Shown: piece by piece, positions 8,621-16,167 of the stretch
Layout: the number at the start of each line of letters is the position of its first letter
How positions within the stretch are numbered: position 1 is the stretch's first letter
Assembly (NCBI GenBank): GCA_903907905.1
Contig: CAIVPX010000144.1
Span: 17,355 to 81,354, forward strand
Direction: 5' to 3'
Length of the DNA: 64,000 bases
Origin: an uncultured bacterium
GTDB lineage: Bacteria; Pseudomonadota; Gammaproteobacteria; Burkholderiales; Burkholderiaceae_E
Translations under genes and position numbers: made by a program
The notes under the pieces: generated by a model
What the model saw: the letters and a program-made list of their open reading frames with translations, nothing else
Databases searched by the model: none
Told to the model about the DNA's origin: nothing

Positions 8621-10453
8621 ATGAGTGCCAGACAAAGCAGCCGTCGCGCGGTCGATCCGATCACGGTCGAGGTGGTGAACAACGCGCTCGGTGCGATCGC
8701 CGAAGAAATCACCATCAACCTGGCGCGCACCGCGCACAGCACCATCGTGTACGAGGTGCAGGATTTCTGCACTGGCCTGCTCGATGCGCAGGGGCGACTG
8801 GTGGCGCAGGCGCCGGGGGGGCTACCCCTTTTCGTGGGCGATCTCGATGCAGCCGTGGGAGACGGGATCGCCATTCACGGCGCCGAGGGATTCAAGCCCG
8901 GTGACGTCATAGTCACCAACCACACCGGCACCTGCGGTCAGCACTTGAACAATGTGGTGGTTTACACGCCAATGTTTTTCGGCAGGAAGCTCATTGGATT
9001 TGCGGCGACGCGGGCCCACTGGACCGATGTGGGCGGGCGGCTGGCAGGCGGCTTTCTGACCGATGCGGTCAGCTCCTTTGAGGAAGGCATTCAGATTCGC
9101 TCGATCAAGCTCTATCGCGCGGGCAAGCCCGATGACGACCTGTTTCGCATGCTCCGGCACAACATTCGCCATCCCGATGCCTCGTTTGGCGACCTTCATG
9201 CTCAGATCGGGGCCTGTCGCATGGCCGAACGCCGCATGCAGGAACTCTACGAGACCTACGGTGCCGCCACGGTCGAGGCGTCTATTCAGCAGGGCTGGGA
9301 TCAGGCCGAGCGAATCGTACGCTCCAGAATCGCCGAGATTCCCGACGGTATCTATTCGGCCGAATCGTTTCTGGATGACGACGGCGTCGATCTTGGCAAG
9401 CCCGTCCCGATTCGTGTCAGCGTCATCGTCAAGGGCGATTCACTCACCATCGATTTCAGCAAGATGAGCCCGCAGGTTCGCGGGCCCATCAACTCGGGCA
9501 TTGCGGCGGGACGCAGCGCCGGCCGGCTCGCGCTGAAGTATCTCGTAGCCCCCGACGTGATGGCGAGTGAGGGGTGCTTTCGGCCTGTGACCGTGGTGCT
9601 TCCCGAGGGTACCCTGATCAGCGCGCGGGAACCGGCGCCGATGTCCTGGTGGCAGACGCCCATGCTCACGGTGATCGACACCATTTTGCTGGCGATGGCC
9701 AAGGCGATTCCTGACCGTATTCCGGCCGGCCATTACAGCGATATCTCTGCCATGTTGATGACTGGCCGCGACCCCTTCCGGGGGGGGCGACCCTTTACCA
9801 ACATCGAGCCGGTGGCCGGCGGCTGGGGCGCGAGGCCCCACGGCGATGGCCCCACCGCCATCTACACCATCGGTCATGGCGATACCTTCAACATCCCTAT
9901 TGAAGTGCTGGAAACCCGCTATCCGCTGTTGATCGATCGCTACGCGATGCGCCGTGATTCAGGGGGGGCGGGACGTTATCGGGGTGGTTTGGGCCTTGAG
10001 CGGGTTTACCAGGTGCTCGACAACGGCGTCTTCAACGGATTGAGCGAGCGCTCGGTCTGTCCGCCCTGGGGACTCGCGGGCGGCGAGGCCGGTGCCAGCG
10101 GCGAGATCAGTGTCGAGCGCGCCAAGGGTGGGCAAAGCCAGACCTTTCACAAGGTCACGGGGCTCAAGCTCGTGAAAGGCGACCGGCTGATCTTTCGTAC
10201 GGGCGGCGGGGGCGGCTATGGACCGGCGATCGAGCGCGAGGCCGCGAGCGTGGCGCGAGACGTGATGCTGGGCTATGTGTCGAAAGAGGCAGCACGCGAT
10301 CGATACGGCGTGGTGTTGACCACCCAGGGACAGGCGGTTGATGAAACCGCCACGGCGCGTTTGCGCGCCCGGATGGCAAGTGCGTCGCGGCGCAAGCCTG
10401 CTGCGCGTTCGGCCGGTGCACGGCCGGCGGGGGGCCGACGCCGGAAGGCCTGA
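8621..10453 (+). CDS. Hydantoinase/oxoprolinase-type subunit B (HyuB family)
   Basis: A 610-aa partner of HyuA. The family start pattern VDPITVEVVNNALGAIAEE is at residues 11-29, followed by NLARTAHSTIVYEVQDFC and HLNNVVVYTPMF; the C-terminal glycine-rich GGGGGYGPA block is present near residue 530. The last ~30 residues are a basic Ala/Arg/Gly tail (KPAARSAGARPAGGRRRKA). The start ATG at 8621 has GGGAG upstream and lies 16 bases after hyuA. Last gene of the TRAP-FAH-HyuAB set; a GC-rich hairpin follows at 10463-10492. Confidence 0.9.
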   Translation: MSARQSSRRAVDPITVEVVNNALGAIAEEITINLARTAHSTIVYEVQDFCTGLLDAQGRLVAQAPGGLPLFVGDLDAAVGDGIAIHGAEGFKPGDVIVTNHTGTCGQHLNNVVVYTPMFFGRKLIGFAATRAHWTDVGGRLAGGFLTDAVSSFEEGIQIRSIKLYRAGKPDDDLFRMLRHNIRHPDASFGDLHAQIGACRMAERRMQELYETYGAATVEASIQQGWDQAERIVRSRIAEIPDGIYSAESFLDDDGVDLGKPVPIRVSVIVKGDSLTIDFSKMSPQVRGPINSGIAAGRSAGRLALKYLVAPDVMASEGCFRPVTVVLPEGTLISAREPAPMSWWQTPMLTVIDTILLAMAKAIPDRIPAGHYSDISAMLMTGRDPFRGGRPFTNIEPVAGGWGARPHGDGPTAIYTIGHGDTFNIPIEVLETRYPLLIDRYAMRRDSGGAGRYRGGLGLERVYQVLDNGVFNGLSERSVCPPWGLAGGEAGASGEISVERAKGGQSQTFHKVTGLKLVKGDRLIFRTGGGGGYGPAIEREAASVARDVMLGYVSKEAARDRYGVVLTTQGQAVDETATARLRARMASASRRKPAARSAGARPAGGRRRKA

Positions 10454-10462
10454 GCCTCGCTA

Positions 10463-10492
10463 GGCGCCGCGGGCCTCGAGCCGGGCGGCGCC
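10463..10492. terminator. GC-rich hairpin between convergent genes
   Basis: GGCGCCGC (10463-10470) pairs perfectly with GCGGCGCC (10485-10492) around a 14-base centre that can fold further (GGC/GCC). It lies exactly between the convergent HyuB and DapA-like stops. No T-tract follows on either strand, so termination activity is inferred from position and stability only. Confidence 0.4.
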
Positions 10493-10500
10493 GGCGCGGG

Positions 10501-11421
10501 TCACCCGGCGAGCAGGCCCGCCTGCTGGAGCGCCCGACGCACGCGCTCGATCTCGGTGGGTGGCAGTTTCATGAGGGGCGGCCGAACCACCGCGCGCGGC
10601 AGGCGACCCAGCAGCACCAACGCCTCCTTCATGCGGTTGTGCATGTCCACCCAAGGCTCGCTGTAGAACACTTCGGCCGTCGGAAAGATGCGGTCGCTGA
10701 CACGGCGCGCGTCATCCAGACGGCCTTCCCGTACGGCTGCGAGTAGCTGGGCCTGCAGATCGGGGATGACCGAACCGCTGCCAGACAGTAAGCCCTTGCA
10801 GCCGAGGACGAGCGAACTGAAGAGCCAGGCGCTGTGCGTGCTCAGCACGTTGACCGGTCGAGGCAGCGACTGAAGCACGCGCACCTGTCGCTCATGCGTC
10901 TGGGGGTTCGCGCACCAGTCCTTGATCGCCCGCACCGAGGGCACCTGCTCGACGATTTGAAGCAGCGTCGACAGCGGATAGCCTTGCCCACCCGAAAGGG
11001 GGTATTGAAACGCGATGAGGGGCAGATCGGTGACCTCGGCGATGCGCCGAAAATGTTCGATTGCCATTTCGGGCCGCTGGCCGTGGGTATAGACATTAGG
11101 CGGGAAGACCAGCAGACCCGAAGCACCTGCGGCCGTGGCCATGCGTGCGATTCGCTGCGCCTCGAAGCTGCCGTCGGCATAAACGCCCTGGATGACTTTT
11201 ACGCGGCTGCCCACCTCGTCGAGCGTGATGTCCAGCACCTGACGCTGCTCATCGAAGGTGCAGGACGCGACCTCTGAGGCATGGGCATTGGTGGTGACCG
11301 CCGTGACGCCTTCGACCGCCACTACGTCCCGCAAATGCGAGCGGTAGCTGGCCTCATCGATCGAGAAGTCTTCATGAAAAGGCAGCAGCACTGCCGGAAT
11401 CACGCCTTCTGGCTGGTACAT
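10501..11421 (-). CDS. Dihydrodipicolinate synthase (DapA)-family lyase
   Basis: A 306-aa TIM-barrel class I aldolase of the DHDPS/N-acetylneuraminate lyase superfamily. The catalytic tyrosine is in FQYPLSG and the Schiff-base lysine in VRAIKDWC, both at family positions. The usual GTTGE loop reads TNAHASEV, which is typical of catabolic members rather than true DapA. The frame is open far upstream, but ATG 11421 has GGAGA at good spacing and begins directly with the barrel (GVIPAVLLPF). The gene is divergent from a Bug receptor. A retro-aldol step on an imported keto acid is the likely role; lysine biosynthesis is less likely in this context. Confidence 0.88.
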   Translation of the reverse strand: MYQPEGVIPAVLLPFHEDFSIDEASYRSHLRDVVAVEGVTAVTTNAHASEVASCTFDEQRQVLDITLDEVGSRVKVIQGVYADGSFEAQRIARMATAAGASGLLVFPPNVYTHGQRPEMAIEHFRRIAEVTDLPLIAFQYPLSGGQGYPLSTLLQIVEQVPSVRAIKDWCANPQTHERQVRVLQSLPRPVNVLSTHSAWLFSSLVLGCKGLLSGSGSVIPDLQAQLLAAVREGRLDDARRVSDRIFPTAEVFYSEPWVDMHNRMKEALVLLGRLPRAVVRPPLMKLPPTEIERVRRALQQAGLLAG

Positions 11422-11440
11422 GAGGGTCTCCAGGGACTTG

Positions 11441-11480
11441 TTCGCATCGTACGCCGAATGCGAAATCGTTGTAGATTCGC
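11441..11480. promoter_or_regulatory. Candidate operator with inverted repeats in divergent promoter region
   Basis: TTCGCA (11441-11446) and TGCGAA (11459-11464) form a perfect 6-base inverted repeat, and GCGAAATC (11460-11467) with GATTCGC (11474-11480) forms a second, overlapping one with a single-base bulge. They lie between the divergent DapA-like gene and the Bug receptor. No regulator gene is adjacent, so which protein would bind is unknown. Confidence 0.3.
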
Positions 11481-11547
11481 GGGCGTCTGTGCGGATCGGG
11501 TCGCGGGCGTCCTGGGCCCGACGCAGCGTGCCAGAATGGAGGCCGAA

Positions 11548-12552
11548 ATGTTCCTCACCGTATCGCGTTTTTTTCGCAAGTCGATCTCCCGGCGTGTCAC
11601 GCAGGGTCTGCTGCTGTGCGTGGTGGTCGCTGCCCCGCTGGTTCAGGCCCAGTCGTTTCCGGCCAAACCGATCCGGGTCATCGTTCCGTTCGCGCCCGGC
11701 GGCAATGTCGATGTGACAGCCCGGGTCATGAGTTCGGCCATGAGCAAGGTGCTCAACCAGAGCGTCATCGTCGAGAACCGAACCGGCGCGGGCGGCAAGA
11801 TCGGTGCCGAGATTGCCATGAAATCGCCCGCTGACGGATACACCCTGATGATGGGCTCGAACAGCTCGCTGAGCGTTGCGCCCAGCCTGTACCGTGACTG
11901 GCCGTACGACCCGATGGCAGGTATTGCGCCAGTGAGCTTTCTGGCAGCCGTACCCTTTGTGTTGATCACGCATCCTGGCCTGGGCGTGAATTCGCTTGCC
12001 GCATTCATCGATCTGGCGCGGCGTAAACCGGGCTCGCTCACTATGGCCTCGGCAGGTAACGGCACCTCCAATCATCTGGTGGGTGAACTTTTCCAGGCGC
12101 TCACCGCCACGCAGTTGCTGCACGTGCCCTTCAAGGGCGCGGGACCCGCGCTGCAGGACGTTGTGCCGGGGCGGGTCGATGTGCTGTTCGATCAGGTGAG
12201 CTCATCATCGGCCTTCATCGAGCAGGGCAGGGTGCAGGCGCTGGCGGTGTCGTCGGCCGAGCGCTGGAAATCGCTGCCCGCCGTACCCACCTTTTCGTCG
12301 GCGGGCCTTGGCGAGTTCGTCATTACGAATTTCACGGGTCTGGTGGCGCCCGCTGGCACCCCCGCTGAGGTGATCGGCGTTTTACAGCGTGCTGCGGTTC
12401 TGGCCCTTCAGGACGAGGCAGTGAAAAAGAGCTTTGCCACGCTGGGCGTCGAAGCGGTTGGCAGCACGCCCGAGGCCTTCGCTCAACTGATCCGGGAAGA
12501 CCTGAGTCGCTGGATGAAGGTCGTTCGCGACAAGGGTATCCGGCTCGACTGA
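11548..12552 (+). CDS. Bug/TctC-family periplasmic substrate-binding protein
   Basis: A 334-aa receptor of the tripartite tricarboxylate transporter family. After a signal peptide (RVTQGLLLCVVVAAPLVQAQ) come the family landmarks FPAKPIRVIVPFAPGG, VIVENRTGAGGKIG, SPADGYTLMMG and LHVPFKGAGPALQDV. The open frame is longer upstream, but GGAGG five bases before ATG 11548 and the position of the signal peptide fix the start. No TctA/TctB membrane genes are present in the window, so this is an orphan receptor as is common in Burkholderiales. Its neighbours (amidohydrolase, aldolase) suggest a carboxylate ligand. Confidence 0.93.
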   Translation: MFLTVSRFFRKSISRRVTQGLLLCVVVAAPLVQAQSFPAKPIRVIVPFAPGGNVDVTARVMSSAMSKVLNQSVIVENRTGAGGKIGAEIAMKSPADGYTLMMGSNSSLSVAPSLYRDWPYDPMAGIAPVSFLAAVPFVLITHPGLGVNSLAAFIDLARRKPGSLTMASAGNGTSNHLVGELFQALTATQLLHVPFKGAGPALQDVVPGRVDVLFDQVSSSSAFIEQGRVQALAVSSAERWKSLPAVPTFSSAGLGEFVITNFTGLVAPAGTPAEVIGVLQRAAVLALQDEAVKKSFATLGVEAVGSTPEAFAQLIREDLSRWMKVVRDKGIRLD

Positions 12553-12661
12553 GGCCCCGGCCTTCCCTCCCGCCGGGCGCGCAAGGCCTCTGAAGTCACG
12601 CGCTCCCCGCCCAGCCCTGAGCCCTGCTGTTCGCTCGTTCCGCTCCTGAAAGACCAGAATC

Positions 12662-13576
12662 ATGTCGACGAATGCCTCTGAAAGTGCAAGCCCGATTGGG
12701 GTTGATGCCTTGCCCGAATGCGCCCCGCACGACCCGCATCCGCGCGCCTCGCGCCTGAAGGTGCCGGCGTATGCCTGCGATGTGCACGCTCATGTCTGCG
12801 GGCCGCGTGACCGGTTCCCCCTCGTATCGAACCGGCTGTACAACCCGCCTCAGGCGCCGCTGGCCGAGTACCGGCATATGCTCGACACCTTGGGGATCGA
12901 GCGTGGCGTGCTGGTGCAGCCAAGCGTGTACGGCACGGACAACCGTGCCATGCTGGAGGCTCTCGCGCTCGATCCGGAGCGGCTTCGTGCGGTGGCGGTG
13001 CTGCCCTTCGACGTGTCGGCCGATGAGGTTCAGCGACTGCACGCGCTGGGCGTGCGGGGTGTCCGTTGCAACATCGTCGACCTCAAGGACGGCAAGGGTC
13101 AGTTGCCGCTCGCTGGATTGCGAATGTTGGCCGGCACCATTGCACCGCTTGGTTGGCACATCGAGTTCCTGATGCATGTCAACGAGTTCCCCGACCTGGA
13201 CGCGCAGCTGGGCGCCCTGCCAGTGCCTCTGGTCTTCGGGCATCTGGGCTACGTACCCACCCACCTGGGTCGAACCGATGGTTTCGAGGCCTTGCTGCGA
13301 CTGGCGAAGGCGCACAAGGCCTGGATCAAGCTCACGGCGCCTTACCGGCTGACAGGCGAAGCCATGCCCTATCCCTCGACGCTTGCGGCAGCCCAGCGAC
13401 TGCTCGATGAGGTGCCGCAGCGCCTGATGTGGGGCAGCGACTGGCCTCATGTCTTCATTCGAAGCGCCATGCCCAACGACGGGGATCTGTTCAACCTGTT
13501 TCTGGACTGGATCGGCGACCGGGATCTGCTGGACACGGTCCTGGTCCGAAACCCCGCCCACGTCTACGGATTCTGA
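12662..13576 (+). CDS. Amidohydrolase_2 family hydrolase (2-pyrone-4,6-dicarboxylate hydrolase-like)
   Basis: A 304-aa TIM-barrel metal-dependent hydrolase. The barrel begins at about residue 37 with YACDVHAHV (the HxH metal motif); VFGHLGY, IKLTAPYRL and MWGSDWPH (barrel-end aspartate) follow in the order seen in LigI-like lactonases. The first ~35 residues are a polar extension. It lies 109 bases after the Bug receptor and five bases before the HpaI-type gene. A lactone or amide derived from an aromatic acid is a plausible substrate, but the assignment to pyrone dicarboxylate is by resemblance only. Confidence 0.85.
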   Translation: MSTNASESASPIGVDALPECAPHDPHPRASRLKVPAYACDVHAHVCGPRDRFPLVSNRLYNPPQAPLAEYRHMLDTLGIERGVLVQPSVYGTDNRAMLEALALDPERLRAVAVLPFDVSADEVQRLHALGVRGVRCNIVDLKDGKGQLPLAGLRMLAGTIAPLGWHIEFLMHVNEFPDLDAQLGALPVPLVFGHLGYVPTHLGRTDGFEALLRLAKAHKAWIKLTAPYRLTGEAMPYPSTLAAAQRLLDEVPQRLMWGSDWPHVFIRSAMPNDGDLFNLFLDWIGDRDLLDTVLVRNPAHVYGF

Positions 13577-13581
13577 TCGCC

Positions 13582-14271
13582 ATGGCCCTCAATGTTCACC
13601 AACAGCGTCTGCGCGATGGTCAGACGGTCATCGCGGTCAATCTGGGCGGTCGTAACCCCGATGTCATGGGCGTATTGGCCAGTGCCGGCGCGCACGTGGC
13701 CTTTGTCGACTGCGAGCGCAGCGGCATTGGGCTTGATGCGGCCACCGATCTGATCCGGGCCGCGCGGGTGGCGGGTTTATCGCCCATGGTGCGGAGCTGG
13801 TCCCGCGATCCGGCGGTGCTGGTCCAGTATCTCGACCGACAGGCCGACGGATTGATCGTTCCTCACATCGATACAGCCCAGGATGCCGCCGACGCCGTGG
13901 AAGTGGTGCGTTATGCGTGTGGTGACAAGGCCGGTGACAAGACCGTGATCGTTCAGATCGAGACCGCCCAGGCGGTCAAGAATCTCGATGCGATCATCGC
14001 GGTGCCCGGTGTCGACGCATTCTTGATCGGGCCCAACGACCTGGCCTACAGCCTGATCGGAAAACGCGGAGCCCGAACGCCCGAGGTGCTGACCGTCGTC
14101 GATGAGGTCTGCAGCCGACTCAAGGGCGCGGGCCGGCGCTTCGGCATGCCGGCGAATTGGGATCAGCTCGAACGGTTCCAGGCGCAGGGCGCAACGTTTC
14201 TCTATTTCCCGATCGAGTGGCTGCTCGAGCGGGCACTCGGCGACCTCACGGCGCGCCTCGGTCTTCGCTGA
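13582..14271 (+). CDS. HpcH/HpaI aldolase-family protein with His to Arg change at the base position
   Basis: A 229-aa class II (metal-dependent) pyruvate aldolase homologue. The metal ligands are in place (VQIETAQAV glutamate; DAFLIGPNDLA aspartate) and the substrate arginine lies in SPMVRSW. The segment normally reading D(C/G)EH, whose histidine is the catalytic base in HpaI, here reads VDCERSG, placing Arg at residue 46. The ATG at 13582 follows the preceding stop by five bases. It is also somewhat short for the family. It may act as a lyase with altered chemistry or on a different substrate; activity is uncertain. Confidence 0.85.
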   Translation: MALNVHQQRLRDGQTVIAVNLGGRNPDVMGVLASAGAHVAFVDCERSGIGLDAATDLIRAARVAGLSPMVRSWSRDPAVLVQYLDRQADGLIVPHIDTAQDAADAVEVVRYACGDKAGDKTVIVQIETAQAVKNLDAIIAVPGVDAFLIGPNDLAYSLIGKRGARTPEVLTVVDEVCSRLKGAGRRFGMPANWDQLERFQAQGATFLYFPIEWLLERALGDLTARLGLR

Positions 14272-14276
14272 TCCGT

Positions 14277-14297
14277 CCGCCCCCAGACCGGGGGCGG
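14277..14297. terminator. Hairpin between convergent genes
   Basis: CCGCCCCC (14277-14284) pairs perfectly with GGGGGCGG (14290-14297) around a five-base loop, located between the stops of the convergent HpaI-like and PhyH genes. There is no T-tract, so it is called by position and stability. Confidence 0.45.
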
Positions 14298-14323
14298 CGG
14301 AGCGCACTGCCTTTGGGCCTTGC

Positions 14324-15145
14324 TCAGGCGGTGGCTTGTACCGACTTCGGCCACGGCAGGCCATGGACATCATCGCGCAGCAGGCAATCGTCCCCCAGCA
14401 ACTGGATGGGCGTGAAGTCGCGGTGGGCGATCCAGTCGGGCCGCTTGAACCGGGTGATGTGATTGCTGACCGCGCAGAGGCTCAGGTACACGATCACCCG
14501 ATCCCAGGGACTCATGTTGGGGGGCGAGCCATGAACCAGGCAGCCGTGAAACATGAGCATCGAGCCGGGGGGGCCTTTGGGCGCGACGATGCCACCCTTG
14601 GCAACCAGTTCGCGCACCTTGGCGTTGTCGAGCGTCCAGAGGGGGTAGCTGGTGGTGCGGGTGTCGTGGCCGGCCTCGACGACGCCCTCGCGGTGTGAGC
14701 CGGGGATGAACCAGAGCGGGCCGTTGAACTCGTTGACCTCATCCAGAAAAATCGACACGTTCATCGCCCGGGAATCGGGCATGCCGTCATCGCGGTGCCA
14801 GGTGCCGAAATCCTGATGCCATTGCCAGACATCACCATCAAAGGCCTGCTTGCCGTTGATCTTGAACTGATGCATGTAGACGGGCTCGCCAAAATACTGC
14901 TGCACCGGATCCACCATTCGTGGATGACGCCCGAGCCGGGCAAAAACCTCGCTGTAGGTGTGGGCCGCGAAGCTGGTGCGGGGCGTGACGCCGTCTTTCT
15001 CGCGCACGACCTCGGGCCGCACTTCGGCGTAGAGGCGAGGTACTTCATCGCGCAGCACCTTCATCTCGGCGGGCGTAAAGAGGCCAGGGAAGAAAAGATA
15101 ACCATCGCGTTCGAACTGGTCCAGTTGGGCGGCGCTGAGTTTCAT
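14324..15145 (-). CDS. Phytanoyl-CoA dioxygenase (PhyH) family protein, ectoine-hydroxylase-like
   Basis: A 273-aa Fe(II)/2-oxoglutarate dioxygenase. The iron ligands are His110 and Asp112 in WHQDFGTWH and the distal His205 in LVHGS, with Arg216 for 2-oxoglutarate. The motif resembles the EctD signature (HSDFETWH followed by xDGMP) but with HQDFGT, and there are no ectABC genes nearby, so EctD itself is not claimed. ATG 15145 has GGAGA upstream. It is a single gene, divergent from the class II aldolase. It probably hydroxylates a small polar molecule. Confidence 0.85.
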   Translation of the reverse strand: MKLSAAQLDQFERDGYLFFPGLFTPAEMKVLRDEVPRLYAEVRPEVVREKDGVTPRTSFAAHTYSEVFARLGRHPRMVDPVQQYFGEPVYMHQFKINGKQAFDGDVWQWHQDFGTWHRDDGMPDSRAMNVSIFLDEVNEFNGPLWFIPGSHREGVVEAGHDTRTTSYPLWTLDNAKVRELVAKGGIVAPKGPPGSMLMFHGCLVHGSPPNMSPWDRVIVYLSLCAVSNHITRFKRPDWIAHRDFTPIQLLGDDCLLRDDVHGLPWPKSVQATA

Positions 15146-15375
15146 GGTGATCGGTCTCCGTGATGGGTGTCGGCCTCAGGCCGCCCCGGGTGCGCTCCAT
15201 CCTAGGCATCGGCCCGGGACGGGTCAAGCGCGCGAAGCGGCTGCGGTGAACGGGGGCTTGCTTGGCCAATGCCGCGCCGGCGCGGCCGAGGGGCAAGGCA
15301 CGCGCCGTTTGGCGTCGGCGGGCTTATGTCGGAGAATCCGGGGCTTGGGCGCTTGCGCATGGAGAATGAACCCGT

Positions 15376-16152
15376 ATGAACGATTTGACTTCGGCCGGGA
15401 AGTTGGCGCAATCGGTGCGCGACGAAGTCGGCGAGGCCGAGTGGCAGGTCCGGCTCGACCTCGCGGCCTGCTACCGGCTGATGGCGGCCTACGACATGAC
15501 CGAGATGGTGGCCAACCACATCTCGGCGCGTGTGCCGGGGCGCCATGATCAGTTCCTGATCAACCCCTACGGCATGCTCTATGAGGAGATGACCGCCTCG
15601 TCCATGGTCCGCATCGACCTCGATGGCAAGGTGCTCTTCAGTGCCACCGACTACGGCGTCAACCGGGCCGGTTGGGTCATCCACAGCGCCATTCACCGGG
15701 CCCGACCCGACGTGGACGCCATCATTCACACGCACACGCTGGCCGGCATGGCGGTGTCGGCCATGGCCTGCGGACTGCTGCCCATTGCGCAGTCTTCCAT
15801 GCGATTTCCAGAAATCGCCTATCACGATTACGAGGGCGTGGCGGTCCGCGAAGACGAGCAGCAACGGTTGGTCGCCTCGCTCGGGTCGCTTGAGGCGATG
15901 ATCCTGCGCAACCACGGGCTTCTGACCGTTGCATCGTCCATTCCCGAGTGCTTCAATCACATGTACCGGCTCGAGCGCGCCTGCCAGTTGCAGGTGACCG
16001 CGATGTCCTGCAATACCGAACTGCAAATGCCGTCGAGCGAGTCGGTCGAAAGCTCGCGCGCGCACTACCGCAACGCACGCCGATTCGGTCTGCTTGAGTG
16101 GCCAGCGCTGCTGCGCAAGCTCGACCGGATGGATTCTTCCTGGCGCAACTGA
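15376..16152 (+). CDS. Class II aldolase/adducin family protein
   Basis: A 258-aa protein with the class II aldolase fold: MVANHISARVPG, FLINPYGMLYEEM, the zinc motif IHTHTLAG and RNHGLLTV supplying a later histidine. Family members cleave or epimerise phosphorylated or free short sugars and keto acids. The stop is only 15 bases before the thrS start, so thrS transcription either originates inside this gene or the two are co-transcribed. No pathway neighbours on its own side identify the substrate. Confidence 0.88.
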   Translation: MNDLTSAGKLAQSVRDEVGEAEWQVRLDLAACYRLMAAYDMTEMVANHISARVPGRHDQFLINPYGMLYEEMTASSMVRIDLDGKVLFSATDYGVNRAGWVIHSAIHRARPDVDAIIHTHTLAGMAVSAMACGLLPIAQSSMRFPEIAYHDYEGVAVREDEQQRLVASLGSLEAMILRNHGLLTVASSIPECFNHMYRLERACQLQVTAMSCNTELQMPSSESVESSRAHYRNARRFGLLEWPALLRKLDRMDSSWRN

Positions 16153-16167
16153 GGCTATACCTTCGCA

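Noticed and set aside
14324..15145. Naming the PhyH-family gene ectD
   Set aside because: The signature differs at two positions and no ectABC genes are near.
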